Source: Sequoia sempervirens
Lineage: Eukaryota; Streptophyta; Pinopsida; Cupressales; Cupressaceae
Length of the DNA stretch: 64,000 nucleotides
Assembly (NCBI GenBank): GCA_007258455.2
Contig: VDFB02270651.1
Span: forward strand, 701,588,217-701,652,216
Direction: 5' to 3'
Made by a program: the position numbers and the translations under genes
The notes under the pieces: generated by a model
The model's database searches: none
The model's input: only the letters and a program-made list of their open reading frames with translations
What the model was told of the DNA's origin: nothing
Shown: positions 11,863 to 24,491 of the stretch, one piece after another
How positions within the stretch are numbered: the stretch's first letter is position 1
How the letters are laid out: each line of letters opens with the position of its first letter

Positions 11863-11879
11863 CAAAAGAAGAAAAAAAC

Positions 11880-12963
11880 TGTATACACTAAAAAATGTCC
11901 TAATCGATGTCATACATTCAAAACATATTTACTAACATAATTTCCGCTTTAATCCATCCTCTTTTCGCTTAATTGATTTAATTAGCCTAGATAATTATTT
12001 AATTGCATCATTTTCATCTATTTGGCCTAATTAATTTTATTGGGTTAATTCATCTATTTTAGCACTAACACTTCATCTCATTAAATTAAATAAATCAAAA
12101 TATTTAATTTAATCTCCTAAATCATCTTATTTAATTAAATAACCCTAATTTATTTAATTAAATATCATTTCATCCCTCCCCTATTTATTAAATCATCTAA
12201 TTTAATAAATATCTCTTAAATCTTCTAAATTCCCTAATTACATAAATTAAACCTTGTTTAATTAGCAATTAAACTAATTTTCCTCTAAACAAAGGGAATA
12301 TTCCCATGGAATATTCTTTATCCTTTTTTGCACAATTAAAACTTTTTTTAATTTGTAAATTATCTTTTTCCTCACCCAAAAGGAATATTCTCTCTCCTCC
12401 AATCAACTCACTTGGCTTCCTCAACAAGCTAAACCTTCAACCTCTTTAGCGAGTTACCTTTGACCTGTGTGAGTAGGTCAAAAGTGTGTTTGTTTGAGGC
12501 AAGTGTGAGCCCTTGATTAACTTGCATCATGTATTCTCATCCGTTGATGAGAATCCATGATCCATGCTTCTCATCCCCTTTATTTTGAACTGATGATTAA
12601 GCTTTTTGATCTCAACCATCCATTCCTCGTTTGCTCTCCTATAAATAAATCACTATTTGGAGACAAATGGATCCATCTTTTATTGCAAACTTATGCTGTT
12701 GAATTCACTCACATACACACTCATCTTTTACTCACTATTTAGCTTGTTTTAGTTCATTTTAATTGCATAATAACTTAGAGCATCCATTGATGGCTTCCAT
12801 GCATCCATCTTAGTTTGTAAATAAATTAGGGTTTTCATCTGTTAGCATAGTTTTATCTTAGATTAGCTTAGCAATTGAATAATTAGATCATTTGTAGCAT
12901 AAAGTCATGGTAACTTAGCTTGCATCATTTTCATTTTAGCATAAATTAGGCTTTCACACATCA
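11880..12963 (+). repeat. 5' LTR of Tat-2 (1084 bp)
   Basis: Runs from TGTATACACT to TTTCACACATCA. It aligns end to end with 56330-57413, with about 69 differences by eye (roughly 6%). CTATAAATA near 12640 is a possible TATA element. Confidence 0.9.
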
Positions 12964-13767
12964 ACCGATCATTTAACTGTTTTTAGCTTGAAATCTATAT
13001 TCATGTTGTTTTGCAAGTTACAGTGACGCTCAAACCACAAATAATGATGCTATTTGAATAAAATTGCCATATAGCGACGCTCATACAATTTGAAGAGGCG
13101 GCGCATATTTGATTTACCAACGCTAATTTAAATATAGCGACGCCTATTTAATTTGAATATATCATGAAATGCAAACAATGATGCTCAAACTCACTAGGTC
13201 GATGATTTCAAATTCCAAACAACAACACATTCATTAGCAGTGATGCCCATCAAAATAGCGACGCAATCGTGCTCACTGGTCTTGCTGTAGAGCGACACCC
13301 ATTTTCACTAGAGCAACGCCCAAATTTCAAATTGTGACGCTATTGTGTTCAACGACACCTAACCAGGGTAAGAAAATTTACATTTGTTTTTCGACATGTG
13401 ACTTAATTTCTTTGGTTTATCTGATTAGTGATGAATGCCTGACCGTGTTTTGGTTGTTAGACTAACAGGGTTTTATAGGGTTTAAAGGCATGGAGCAAAA
13501 TTGAAGAAATTCTCTTCTATCTTAACATTCTATAATTGTAACAAGTGTCCAATGCTTTGGGGAAATTATAACCCAATTTCATTCTTTTTTACTTTCAGTT
13601 TTAGGCAACACACGAGTTTTCAATTGGGTTTAAAATGATCATTCAAAGTTGGATAAAATTGAACCCTCATATCACATTTTTCAATTGGGCTTAAAATTGA
13701 ACAAGGCAAACTCATCTTTCAATTGGTGAATAAAATTAACTCATTATTGCTTTGAAGGATAAAATTG
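12964..13767 (+). other. Tat-2 leader, proximal part
   Basis: Noncoding. After the AGCGACGC cluster it holds repeated TTTCAATTGGG(C/T)TTAAAATTGAAC-like words (13615-13740), which resume at about 15690 beyond the candidate insertion. Confidence 0.5.
13021..13360 (+). repeat. dispersed AGCGACGC-type motif cluster in Tat-2 leader
   Basis: Variants of AGCGACGCT recur about ten times in 340 bases (for example near 13024, 13075, 13137, 13257, 13291, 13338). Between them lie TTTGAATATA-like spacers. CG-rich words of this kind are otherwise rare in this AT-rich window. Related words recur just upstream of the 3' LTR (55620-55760). Confidence 0.5.
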
Positions 13768-13772
13768 ACAAC

Positions 13773-15566
13773 TGTAATGTCCCCTTCTCATCAATAATCT
13801 GTTCAGACACTCATCAGCCTATTCCGGAAGCCTGTAGGCATGTGTGAGGTAAAATTAGGGTTTCTAGTTTGGAGGTTCTTTGGCATTTCTGAGAGTTTAC
13901 TATTTATAGTAAATTCTATTTTTAGCAGTTTGGAGTTCGTCAGCTTTCAGAACATCATTTCCTGTTGGAGCATTTATTTGCAATTCATGTCTGATTTCTT
14001 AAGGCAATTTTATGTTGAATAAAGGTGTTAAGGTTATAATTTACAGTTGGCCCCTTGGCCTAGGATGACAACTTAAGTTGTGTTTAAAAAGGGGACTTGG
14101 AAGGGGTATGCTATCATAAAGGTGATTTAATTTTTTAATAAAGTCAAAAGCCTTGAGAAATAAAGTGGACGCCTTTTGAAGAAGTTATTATTTTAAAATA
14201 AAGTTTTTATATTGCCTTGTAAAATGAACGCCTTTTTGTGAAGATGAAAAGTTTTTTGGCAATTTGAAAAGTCTCTGTGATTGTTGGCGTCTTTTCTTGT
14301 GGGATTGAAGAGTCCTCCACTCTTCTTTAAAATGAAGGCTTTATTCCAACATTTTCATCCATTCATGTTATCATACTATTATGCTGTCGGAATGACAAAT
14401 GAAATCTTGCTTCGAGGATGCTACCTCCTAGCCAATCATCCAATTTCATGTTTGAAATACAACATCTAGTTGGAATTCACTGCTTCTCATCTAGACTAGC
14501 AGATTGAGCGTAATTGTGAAGAAATTTTGAAGATTTATCAATTTTGGTTTTGCTGTTTCATCTACAGTTGAAGGTGATTTCAAGTTATAACTTTATTTCC
14601 AGTTTGAATTTGGTTCTAGGCATTTCATCAATCCAATTTCTATTCAAGGGTGCCCCTTCATGCCAATTTTTGGATTTTATTATTGAGAACTTGATTTTTA
14701 AAGTGAAGTCGCCCCTTCAAGGAGGGCCATACTTTTTTGGAAGTGCTTCGGGATTCGTGCAAAATTCACAGGAAGCCTTTGAAGCTATTTCTTCATCTTA
14801 GCATGGTCCCCTACCTTCTAGCAATCCATTGCATTTGATTTCATTTGATTCAGAGGTGAAATGAGTGAGTTATGAACATTTCATTGATTTCACAGTTGCT
14901 GATTTACATTTCCAGTTTACTATTTTTTGTATCAGACCTTTGAAGTTCTAATTTTTGACTCATTATCAGCTGTTAGAGAGTTAAATTATTGTATGAGACC
15001 ATCTATAACTCTTGTGTTTGAAGATTATTGTAATTCTTATGTAATTTGTAGCTTATTCCATAGTTGTAAAGACTATAAACAGTAGTACTGTTGCAATTCT
15101 CATTGCTGCAATTAATTTTTATTCTTCTCACATAAGTACCCCTGGATGGTTTACCGCCAGTGTGGATAATTTGATTGTAACACTCTTGTACCCACTTTCA
15201 TAGTGGTGAATCCCCACAATTCTGTGGATGCCCGTCGCAGCGGATGAATTAGTTTGTAATAACTTCATGGCTGGTTATCCGCCTATTAATTTCTAGCTTT
15301 CAATTTAACACTCCGTCATATGTTAGCACCTCCCCCTCAGTGGGATCTTGAGTGCACATTCTTGACATTGAGTAGTTTTCTTTCAAGTACTTTCCTTTAG
15401 CTCCTCTGCCATATGACAACACCAAGCCTTCATCGGGTTTGAGTGTGCATTCTTGGTGTGAGTTCTTTCAAGTTTGGTTTTCTATTTGGAGCTAACGCTA
15501 ATCAAGTTGGCTAAGTGCTGGTTTTTGTTGTGTATTTCAACAAAAAAAATTGGTTAGCATACTTCA
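13773..15566 (+). mobile_element. candidate solo-LTR-like insertion in Tat-2 leader
   Basis: Starts TGTAATGTCCCC and ends TAGCATACTTCA, flanked by ACAAC on both sides (13768-13772 and 15567-15571). It separates two runs of the same leader repeat. No protein domain was recognised. Size 1.79 kb and TG...CA ends fit a solo LTR or short non-autonomous element. The boundaries rest on a short duplication in a low-complexity context. Confidence 0.4.
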
Positions 15567-15571
15567 ACAAC

Positions 15572-17949
15572 TATTTGCTTTGTTTTGTGATTTTTCAATG
15601 TTGCTAGTGAATGCGTATGAAATTATCTTGTGCCGTTTGATGATCTTGAGAAACAAAAAAATTCTCTAACACTTTGCAAAATTGCCCACATCTTTCAATT
15701 TGTGTTTAAAATTGAACAACCATGCCAGTGTGAGAAAAGGAATAGTGTGTGTTCTCTCTTTGTTCATGCAAGCAAAGATGATTGAACTACGGATGTACTT
15801 ACTCGCTATTGTTCACCTTTATAGGGCCTACCTTGGTGGGAAAAATTACTCACCCCAAGGGAACAAACCAAGCGGTAATGAGCATAAGCCAAGCTCTTCC
15901 AAACCGCTATATAAATTTGTGGTTGCAATGAAAATCGTAAAAAATGGGAAGCGATACATGATAGCTCTCCCCCAATATCTTTATGATGCATAAATCCCTT
16001 GTTCTAAGGGTTGGGAGATCCCTCACAAGGAGTTTATCATTGTACCCCCTAAATTGGATGCCCTTATTACGAACCTTTGTGTAAAAGCCAAAAATCCCTA
16101 ATATTTGTTAGTGTCAGGAGGTCGGACCTCTGAAGTTGTCCCACATACTTGTGGTTCTTAGCAGAGATTAAGAGTTTGTCATGGGAGATTCATGAGAACT
16201 TGAAGCCTGGTTGACCTGTAGAAGTGAGTGCCATGGATGGGAGCCAGTGTGGTTAAGCTTCTAATCATCTGCTTTGAATAAGTGTAGTCAGAGAAATCCA
16301 AGTTGGAATTCAACAAATATAGCCATTTCTATCCTAGGGTTGTAATGATTGTGAGTATGTTTAACACTTTTCTTGATTTCAAAATGATCCAAAAAAAAAC
16401 ATTCACTATTCAAATTTGAAACACTTTGGCTCAAATATGGACTTCTTGAGTTAGCCTTGATATTACTGCTTGTCCTAAGGATTTATCCTTAGCGATTTCT
16501 AAATATCTTGACATTAACATCAAACCCATATTTACCAAGGACAACATAGGAAATTATGGCTTTAACTTCATGATTCCACAAAATGGACATTGTGAAAGTT
16601 ATGATGTTTTTGACATAAACATCTAGTTTGGAAACATAATCAAAGACAAGTGTTTTGGGTAAAATCAATTCACTTAAGCAAATATAACTTGACAAATGAA
16701 CCCCACATGACTATTTGGAGACCGATTGCTCCTGTTGAACAACCTGATCTTCCAGGTGCTATAATTCAGCCAAACTTTGAACTCAAACGGTGAACAAATA
16801 GATCTCATTAGCAGTTTGAGAACCTTCACTTTTGAAAACAAGGAAAAAACACACACAGTGGAGAAACACAACAACCATTCTAGACGAAGAAGAGGAACAC
16901 ATTGATATTGAGGATGAAAGGCTCCTATTACCACCACCCGCATGGCAATAAATATCTTCCTTTCTGCCATACACTTAAATTGTTTCCACATGATCTCATG
17001 AAAAATCGGGATCCCTAAGCCAAGGTCTACAGGTCCTCATTTTAGACTTAGGCATTTCACTCCAAAATTTCTTAAGAAACACCTTCGAGTAGTTCACAAA
17101 AATAGAAACAAATTGGTAGCAAACTTTTATAGACATGCTTCAAGGTATAGTCCGAAATTGTATGCATTCTTTTGGAGTCAAAATCCTAGTCTTTTTCATG
17201 ATACTCAACTCCTCTAAATGATTCATCAAACAATCAAAATCCATACGGGAAAATATCTAGCACTCCATTTCAAACATAGGAATCGTAGGACAAGGAATAG
17301 TCAAAAGTGGGCTTCAATATTTTACCGCAACCGTTACACTTTGTTGAGAAACTTTTATGCCCGAGCTAGGAGAGCCCGAATAGGTTTGAACATTCCCATC
17401 CGTCCTCTCATTTTTTAGGATTTGAAAATTTTAGAGGTCTAGCATCTTTCTCACTACCATGATCTTGTCAAAACAAAAGGTTCACTTTTAGGTCAACATT
17501 GGGTCAAAAACTTCACTCACCCCTTCACCAAATTTCATCTTTCACCTCATCTCTCTTTGTAAAAATTCAAATACACCAACACTTTGGGAATTAAACATCA
17601 AATCAACTTGCTACCTTAGCTACTTTGTATGTGAAATGTATCCTTTTCCATGCACTTAGTTAAGATAGTTATCATCTTTGAACTAGTTTATCTTGAAGGT
17701 CACAAGTCTACCCTAAAGATTTCAAAGTTCATTAGCATCCTTTATCCCAACATCAAAACATCAAACTCAAGTCAAAAGGGTTGTCCCAAAACACTTGCAA
17801 AGATCACTTTCCACATCACCCATCTTTTCATCCCCCATTATCACCATTTCTCCCAAAAGACTTAGAGCATCCCTTTTACCTAGGTTTGAGTCAACTAGAG
17901 AGTTCAAACATTACAAAACTCAACACAACTCTCCCATAGCTGACACCAA
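15572..17949 (+). other. Tat-2 leader, distal part
   Basis: About 2.4 kb without a recognisable gene. A short open stretch at 15682-15993 is not similar to anything I know. A stem GAGGTC-G-GACCTC lies near 16120. The segment 16480-17000 has only chance-sized frames. Confidence 0.4.
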
Positions 17950-19683
17950 ATTTATGGTAAAGATGAGATCACAACACAAGAGAATCATGGAGAAAAAGAA
18001 GAAGTTACATTTACCTCAAGTGATCCAAATCCTTTAGAATTTGATCCTAGAAGTCATGTTACACCATGACAACAACCATCATCTCCTTCGGGACCATATG
18101 AAATTGAAGATGTCACAAATAACCCATTTGAGCTCACTAGGGAAGAACTTTTGGAACATCAATCCTTTGACAGTGTAGCTCCTATCTCCTTGAAATTTGT
18201 AGCACAAAGTTTAACACAAGATTTCACAACTCCATCACAAGGGATAAATCAGACTTGCATACCTAGTCTTGCAACCATCCTTGCTAAAGATTTTGGTCAT
18301 ACTTCACCATTTAAAAATAGTACACTTGTGGGTACTCTTGAAACTAATCCTCCACCTCCCACCACCATTTGGACACCTACCTTTGGTGCTCCTCCCGTTC
18401 CCAAAGATCCAAAACAACTACACACTCCACTTGAACTTCACTATTCCACCACCACTTCGACATTGTGGGGACACCCTTCTTCATCCACACCTATGAGTAC
18501 CACAAGTATACCTACCATCACACAAAGCAAGTATCTCAAAACAACACACAAGGGTGTGTCAATACTATAGCACAAAAACAATCCTCAACGCAAATAGGGA
18601 CATCTTTATCCAACCCTCCGGTAGGTTTATCCATACAATCTACCATTACCACAACATCCACTATCAATCCACCTCAAAACAATCCCTTGGTTACAAGTTC
18701 TATCAATCCTGGGAGTACGTTGATCACAAATCCTTTATTTACATCTTTTGCACAAGGAAACCCTCAAAAAATAGGACAAGGGAATCCTTTCAATCAATGG
18801 AATCAAGGTACTAGTGTGTCATTTCCATTACAAAATTTGAAAACATCATCTTTTCCAACATCTCCCTTTTCTATGCTAAATCAATCAGAACCTCAAACAT
18901 ATATTCTTCCACCTCATTCTATCATATTGCAAGGAATTTTAACCCAAGGGAACCCTCCACCTTTCACCAGCAATTCGCTAACCACTCAAAACATCAATCC
19001 TTCATAGATGTCTCAACAACCACCCAATCCCACATTGCAAGCACATTCCTTAGCTCTACAACCAGCACAAAAAACTTATCAACAAGTCATACAACAAAAA
19101 AAACAAGCAACTTTAGCACAACAACAACAAAAATCACAAGTAGCCTTAGCAGCTCAACAAACGACCTTAGCACAACAACAACATCAAGCTCAACAAGCAG
19201 CCCTAGCACAAAAACAACATTAAGCTCAACAGGAAGCCTTAGCACAACAACAACAACAACAAAAATAAGCAACCATTGCACAACAAGCTCAACAAGAAAC
19301 TTTAGCAACATAACAAGCTGTGCAACAACAACAAGCACAAGCAACTTTATTAACACAACAACAACAACAGGCCCAACAACAAGTCCTAGTAGCGCAACAA
19401 CAAGAAGTTCAACAACAAGCCTTAATAACTCAACAATATGCCCAACAATAGCAACAAGGTTTCTATTATCCTCATATGAACATCATCAATCCAAACACAT
19501 CAGGAACATATTCATCACTTTCAAAAACTCTCACATCTTCATACACCTCATATAACTCATCTCTCATCCCATCATATGTTCCTCCACACAATCCACAAGA
19601 TGATCTAGCATCACAATTGAAAGCACTCTCACAAGAAATGTAAGACCCTCGCATGGGAAAGACAAAGAAGCCTCATACATAGA
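17950..19683 (+). pseudogene. Tat-2 gag, N-terminal Ser/Thr/Gln-rich half (broken)
   Basis: A frame traceable from about 17960 runs with stops through 18151-18570, rich in Asp/Glu then Pro/Thr, and passes into Asn/Pro-rich (18465-19007) and Gln-rich (19008-19460) parts. Interrupted at 19683 by the 22.9-kb gag-pro element; the Gag core domain continues at 42567. The start codon is not clear, and both frame changes and nonsense codons are present. The assignment rests mainly on the continuity with 42567-43102. Confidence 0.6.
19040..19470 (+). repeat. CAA-rich low-complexity tract encoding poly-Gln/Ala
   Basis: Imperfect repeats of CAACAACAA and of blocks reading (A)LAQQQ, AQQA. The expansion lies within the Gag frame. 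Val- or Leu-rich frames on the other strand are shadows. Confidence 0.8.
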
Positions 19684-19740
19684 TGTAGAAGAGGGGGATT
19701 TGCTACTCATGAGTTCTCTTCATTCAGAGAGCCTCATGGG

Positions 19741-20689
19741 TGTTGATGGTGTTTTTTGCACAACAACAACTCAGACAAGATACAAATATCCTATCTCTCT
19801 TGAAAGGTAAATCTCTATTAGCAAGCCTCAAGAGATAACCCCAAGGTCTCTAATGTCAGGTCTTGACAATGCATAAACAACTCAGTGGTAATGTGAAAAT
19901 GCTGGTAATCACAAAGGGACCTTACTGCAAGCAAACATTGAATCTTAAATTTATCAGATCTAGCAATATAGTGATACTTCCAATTCTAAATCTAACTTGA
20001 ATGATAAAAAGAAATAGCAAAAGACAAGGTTTCAAGAGACTTCTAAGCTTAAAATTACTCCTAAGATTGACAATGAAAATGATGAAACACTTGAAATGGA
20101 CCAATCCCTTAGAAACTAATTCTTGCTTGACCCAGATAAATATGCAATCTTACAGAAATAGTGCAGTCTTCTAAGGTATTAAATATTTTCAGATCATGAA
20201 CATTCATCCAAGACAACCCTACTGGAATTGAAATGAATAAACCTTCACAATTGAACTAAGCACAATGAATATAAAGTCCAGGCTAACTTTGCAAAGCAGC
20301 CAACAATCAACTAGCTGCAAAAAGTATGGACCAGGGATTGCTGCAAACACTTCAAGCATCAAACCATAAACACCATTGAATCAAATATAATTCTAAATCT
20401 AACATATGTCTAATATTTCTTAAGCAATCTCAAAAGATAGAACAACAAGAACCATGAAAGATAAATCAACACGAGAATTCACCAAGAACTCAATGTCTAC
20501 AATTGTATTGAATCACCCAATAACAACAACAATTCCAGTGTTATGTGTTACAACATTTGCTCAAAATAAACTAACTTTTAACTCTAAATATTGCTCTATA
20601 TTGCTCAATTCACTTCAAAGTAAAACTATCCAGTCCTTACAAATGAGGCAGAATGCCATATTTATAGAAACCCCCAAGATATGTTGGCC
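19741..20689 (-). other. 3' noncoding region of the 6.4-kb element
   Basis: Nearly 1 kb of AT-rich sequence with no supported frame and no match to the opposite end beyond the terminal 22 bases. Confidence 0.5.
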
Positions 20690-20876
20690 TAATTAGGGAT
20701 TACAATAAAAAAAAGGCCACAAAAAAGTCAGCCCAAGAAGTTCTTGAATAACATGAAATAACATTAAATGTTTGAGACTCATCCAGGTCGGCCTGGGATC
20801 TCCAATGTAATTCGGTCCAATGCATGTAGAGGAGAAGGAAAATAATGGGGAAGCACAAATTTGATGTAGTATTGCA
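20690..20876 (-). other. purine-rich end of the long frame and 3' flank
   Basis: The frame ends AAAGGGGGAAGTAGTTAA, resembling a polypurine tract, but no LTR starts after it. The following sequence to 19741 is noncoding and AT-rich. Confidence 0.35.
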
Positions 20877-23800
20877 TTAACTACTTCCCCCTTTGTCCTT
20901 AGCACACTCCACCTTATCTTGTACCATCAAAAATACCTTGTCCAAGTCGGCCACAGGTGGCATAGGTAAAACCTTAACTCTCTGCTCAAGGGACTTGATA
21001 TCATCTCTTAACTACTTTACTATTTTATCCCAATCTACCTTACGTGTTTGATATTTATCAATCACTGCAATGCAGGTAGTTGCATCATCCAATTGGTGTT
21101 TAGTGATAGGGCCCTCATTTACTGGAGAATACACATCTCGCCACCATTTTCTCAACTGCTCCAAGCTAAGATGTTTTGGCACAAATTTCTTTCTCCCTGT
21201 CGTCACTTAAAAGAAGGAAATGCACTTATTGTAAATTTCAGTTAAGGTGTCTTCAATCTATTTCCCTTATTTATACACCTTCTTCAAAGCCTTTTTCCTT
21301 ATTTGAAAAATTTCAAACCATTCCCAAGGCTTTGCAATTCTTGAGGAAGGAAGAATTCCATTATTTATCAATTTATCCTCAGTATACTCCATGATGGTTT
21401 TGGTCTTTTGCAGCAAGACATCCATATCCTCCTTATCTTGAGCTAGCACATTCCTTAACCAATCTATTGACCTCATTGCATCTCCTCTAGTTGAAAGGAT
21501 GTCCTTGATAGAATCATCTCCCTTGGTTTGCACTCCTTGTAACCAACCGATTGTAGCATGTGTGGTGCTCTTCATTCTTTCTAGCTTAGTTATGGTCTCT
21601 TGTGGCAGAAAGCTTGCAGAAAATGATGAGGAGTTGATGGACTATAAGGGCTTCATCAAGTCTTGCAAATAATTTTTAAGTTTATCATTTTATTTCTTAT
21701 ACTCTTGCTTAATCTGTACCTCCTTTCTCAATCTCCCCAAGATTACAACACTGGAGCCTTCATACTCTTCAATCTCTTGTTCCATGGAAGTAGGCCCTAG
21801 GTTGATGGTCTGCACATTGTAATCACTCCCAGTTACATCATCTCTGTTCTTATCAGGAGCAGGAGTAGCAATTTGGACCACCCTGTTATTCGCTTAATCC
21901 CTCTCAATCTTTGAGATAACCTTGGCTTTCTTCTTTGCTTTACCTTTTCCTATATTCACCAATAATTCATCCCAATTGGGAGGAGTATCATCTATAAAAA
22001 TCTACTTACTCTTTAATTATTTTTCCAACCAAGTAGGCACTGTGGGATTTGACTGCACACTACCCTATCCAAATATATCTTGATGATCCTTGGATGCCTC
22101 CTCATGCAAATCTCTCCTCCCAGGAGTCTCTTCAACTCTACTCTCTTCTCTCTTGTCATGTTCTTCCTCATGCATAGGTGAAGGAGTCCTAGCTGGCATT
22201 TCCTCTTTCTGAGGAGATCTATCCTCTTCACCCCTAACAAGTGAATCTTCATAAGTTACTAGAGGAGACTGCAACACCCTCTCTATCTCTGCTTCAACAC
22301 TGTAGAGCTCACCTTCCTGAAATTCTTCTTCCTCTGGATCTTGGTGACTCTCTGCCTCTTTGGATTCACCTAGTACATTACGAGCTTCATGGGAAGGAGG
22401 AGTGTCATCATGTTTTTCTATAGAAGGAGTAACTAGAGGAGCATCTTTCCTTGGCACACCATCCTTTGGAGAAGGAGTTCTTGATTTCCTCGTATATACT
22501 TGTGTTCTTTCTCCTGAGCTCTCCACATTTATCACAGGTCGGCTAAATTCCTACCCTACCTTGGAGCTTTCCTTTTCCTTTTGTGATAATCTCACTATCC
22601 TTCTTCTCTTTGGCATAGAAGCACCAACTGCTTTATCTTCCTTTTCAGCCTCATCCTTTGCTGATTTCTTTATCCTTGAAACATGTTTCCTCTTCTTTGC
22701 AATAGGATTTCTTTACTTTTCTGCCTCCTGCACTTCCTCATCCTAAACATCTTTAATATTTATCTTAAAAGGAGAGCTCACCTTCTCCTTACCCTTGGGA
22801 TCCTGCTCAGCTGACTCTTCAAAAGTGGAATGAGACTCCAAGTCTCCCATTAGGTCATAGGTGAATTACACACCTTCACTTTCTAGTTCCCACATCTTAT
22901 GCTTGAGCCACAACTTTGTATATTTAATCACCAGAGTCATAAGCTGCTCTAACTTTGTTTTATCTTCCTCCGACCAATCTATTTCTCCCACTGGTTTATC
23001 CTTCACTGCCTCATAATCATGGCCCTGAATCATATCTCCATCATCTTCAACTTGATCTGGAATGGCCTTCACATTATATAGCCGTACTAAGTTTACAGGC
23101 AGCCTGGAAAAATTCTTCCTTCTGATTTTAAATTCATCACTGCAATTGGCCCAGTAGTCCTCTATATCATCTTTGTGGCTGTATTCCCTACTGGCCTTCT
23201 TCTGTGCTTCACTAGTCTTGTCAAACCTAGATATTTTGGAATGAAAGGATAACCCAAGAGTGCTCATTTCTTCTTTAGAAGCATAGGATGAATTAATAGA
23301 AGGACATGCCTCACTAGTACCTATCCTCAGAGGAAAATCTCCACCGAATCCAGTCTTATCCTTATCTTTCTTTACAATTGCATCAAAATCACATATTTTC
23401 CTTGTGACCTCCAGAAGTATAATGTGATCTGTGGGATATCTGGGAAGTCTGTATGGAGCCCTCTAACAACCATCTATCCTTATATATGAAAAGGTGGGGA
23501 ACTATATGAACCAAGCCCCATACCTTTTGATTAACTCCTTGGCACTGTCAGATATCCTAACGTGCTCTACACCTTGGAGCAACCTAGTGATGTAAATGGT
23601 GAATGCATCATTCACCGTTCTATAGCTTGAGTTACCAAGGTGTAGCTGTGGATAAACCTCATAAATTACATCTTGTCCAAACACACCTCTTGTGCTTAGT
23701 CCCTTATATGGATGAAATCTAGCTAAGGAGTAGAACAGGTAAGAAGTCATTGTGAAACTCTTAGTCTACAAGACATTACACATCTGTTCATGAATCATGG

Positions 23801-24491
23801 CACTTATAATGCCTGCCCAATAGTAGTTAGCCTTTTGTTCCATCCTCACTATGACATAGAACATCCAATTTTCAAACATTCCTACACTCTTCAACCCTAC
23901 CACCCTACTGAGAAGGGTGATAACATCATAGTATTCCTTCTTGAATTTAGCTCTGAATAGCTACTTGGGTAGCTTAGAAAAGTGGGACTTAGGTTTCTCC
24001 AGCCAGGAATTGATAACTTGTTGGGCCTTAATTGCATCTTCCTCATAAAAATTCTTTACCATATCCATATCAAAAGCCACCACATGAGATCTGTCAGGCA
24101 TGTCAAAGGTCTGGGCTATAGACACAGGATTTAGATTTGCCACAATTCTCCCTTGGGGACCAACTATCCTTTGTGTACCCTTGTCATAGTGTCTGGCACA
24201 TTCGAGTACCAATTCATAACATTGCACCATAGGAGGAAATCCTGCTACATGCACCAACCCTTATTCCAATGTCCTTTTGGCCAGCAAAGGAAGGTCCTGT
24301 GCTGCCATCCTTGTCTTGAATTCTTCATAGTCCCACAATCCAACATTTGTATTAGTCACCTCTGACCAGACATAAGTAAGCTTGCTCTCAGGAATTCTAC
24401 TCTTAATATCCATTTTGATTCTCTCTACCTCAGAAATAGAAGACCCCTCTACACTTGGATCCATCGCCTTACCCTTGGTTCCACTTGTCAC
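20877..24491 (-). pseudogene. 1204-codon frame of unknown function in the 6.4-kb element
   Basis: One reading frame from 24491 to a TAA at 20877-20879, interrupted by 19 stop codons (11 TAG, 8 TAA, no TGA) but by no frameshift. I translated all gaps between open segments. Most stops sit where Gln fits, for example before GLVHVAGFPP, before TKSFTMTSYL and before LRDDIKSLEQ. The N-terminal third (24491-23460) is globular: CYELVLECARHYDKGTQRIV, NPVSIAQTFDMPDRSH, ENWMFYVIV, YGAWFI. The middle (22865-21890) is charged and low complexity with KKRKHVSRIKK and KGKAKKKAK, possible nuclear localisation signals. The C-terminal third is helical. I recognise no family. The start is uncertain because 24491 is a GTG; the first ATG in frame is near 24464. 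Confidence 0.6.

Noticed and set aside
15682..15993. Small gene with upstream TATA
   Set aside because: Basic unstructured peptide without recognisable similarity; lies in a retrotransposon leader.
19087..19356. Hydrophobic Val/Leu-rich minus-strand protein
   Set aside because: It is the antisense reading of the CAA-rich tract that encodes poly-Gln in the Tat-2 Gag frame.
20877..20900. Polypurine tract defining a 3' LTR in the 6.4-kb element
   Set aside because: AAAGGGGGAAG is there, but no TG start follows and the next 1.1 kb does not match the other end; it is also coding.
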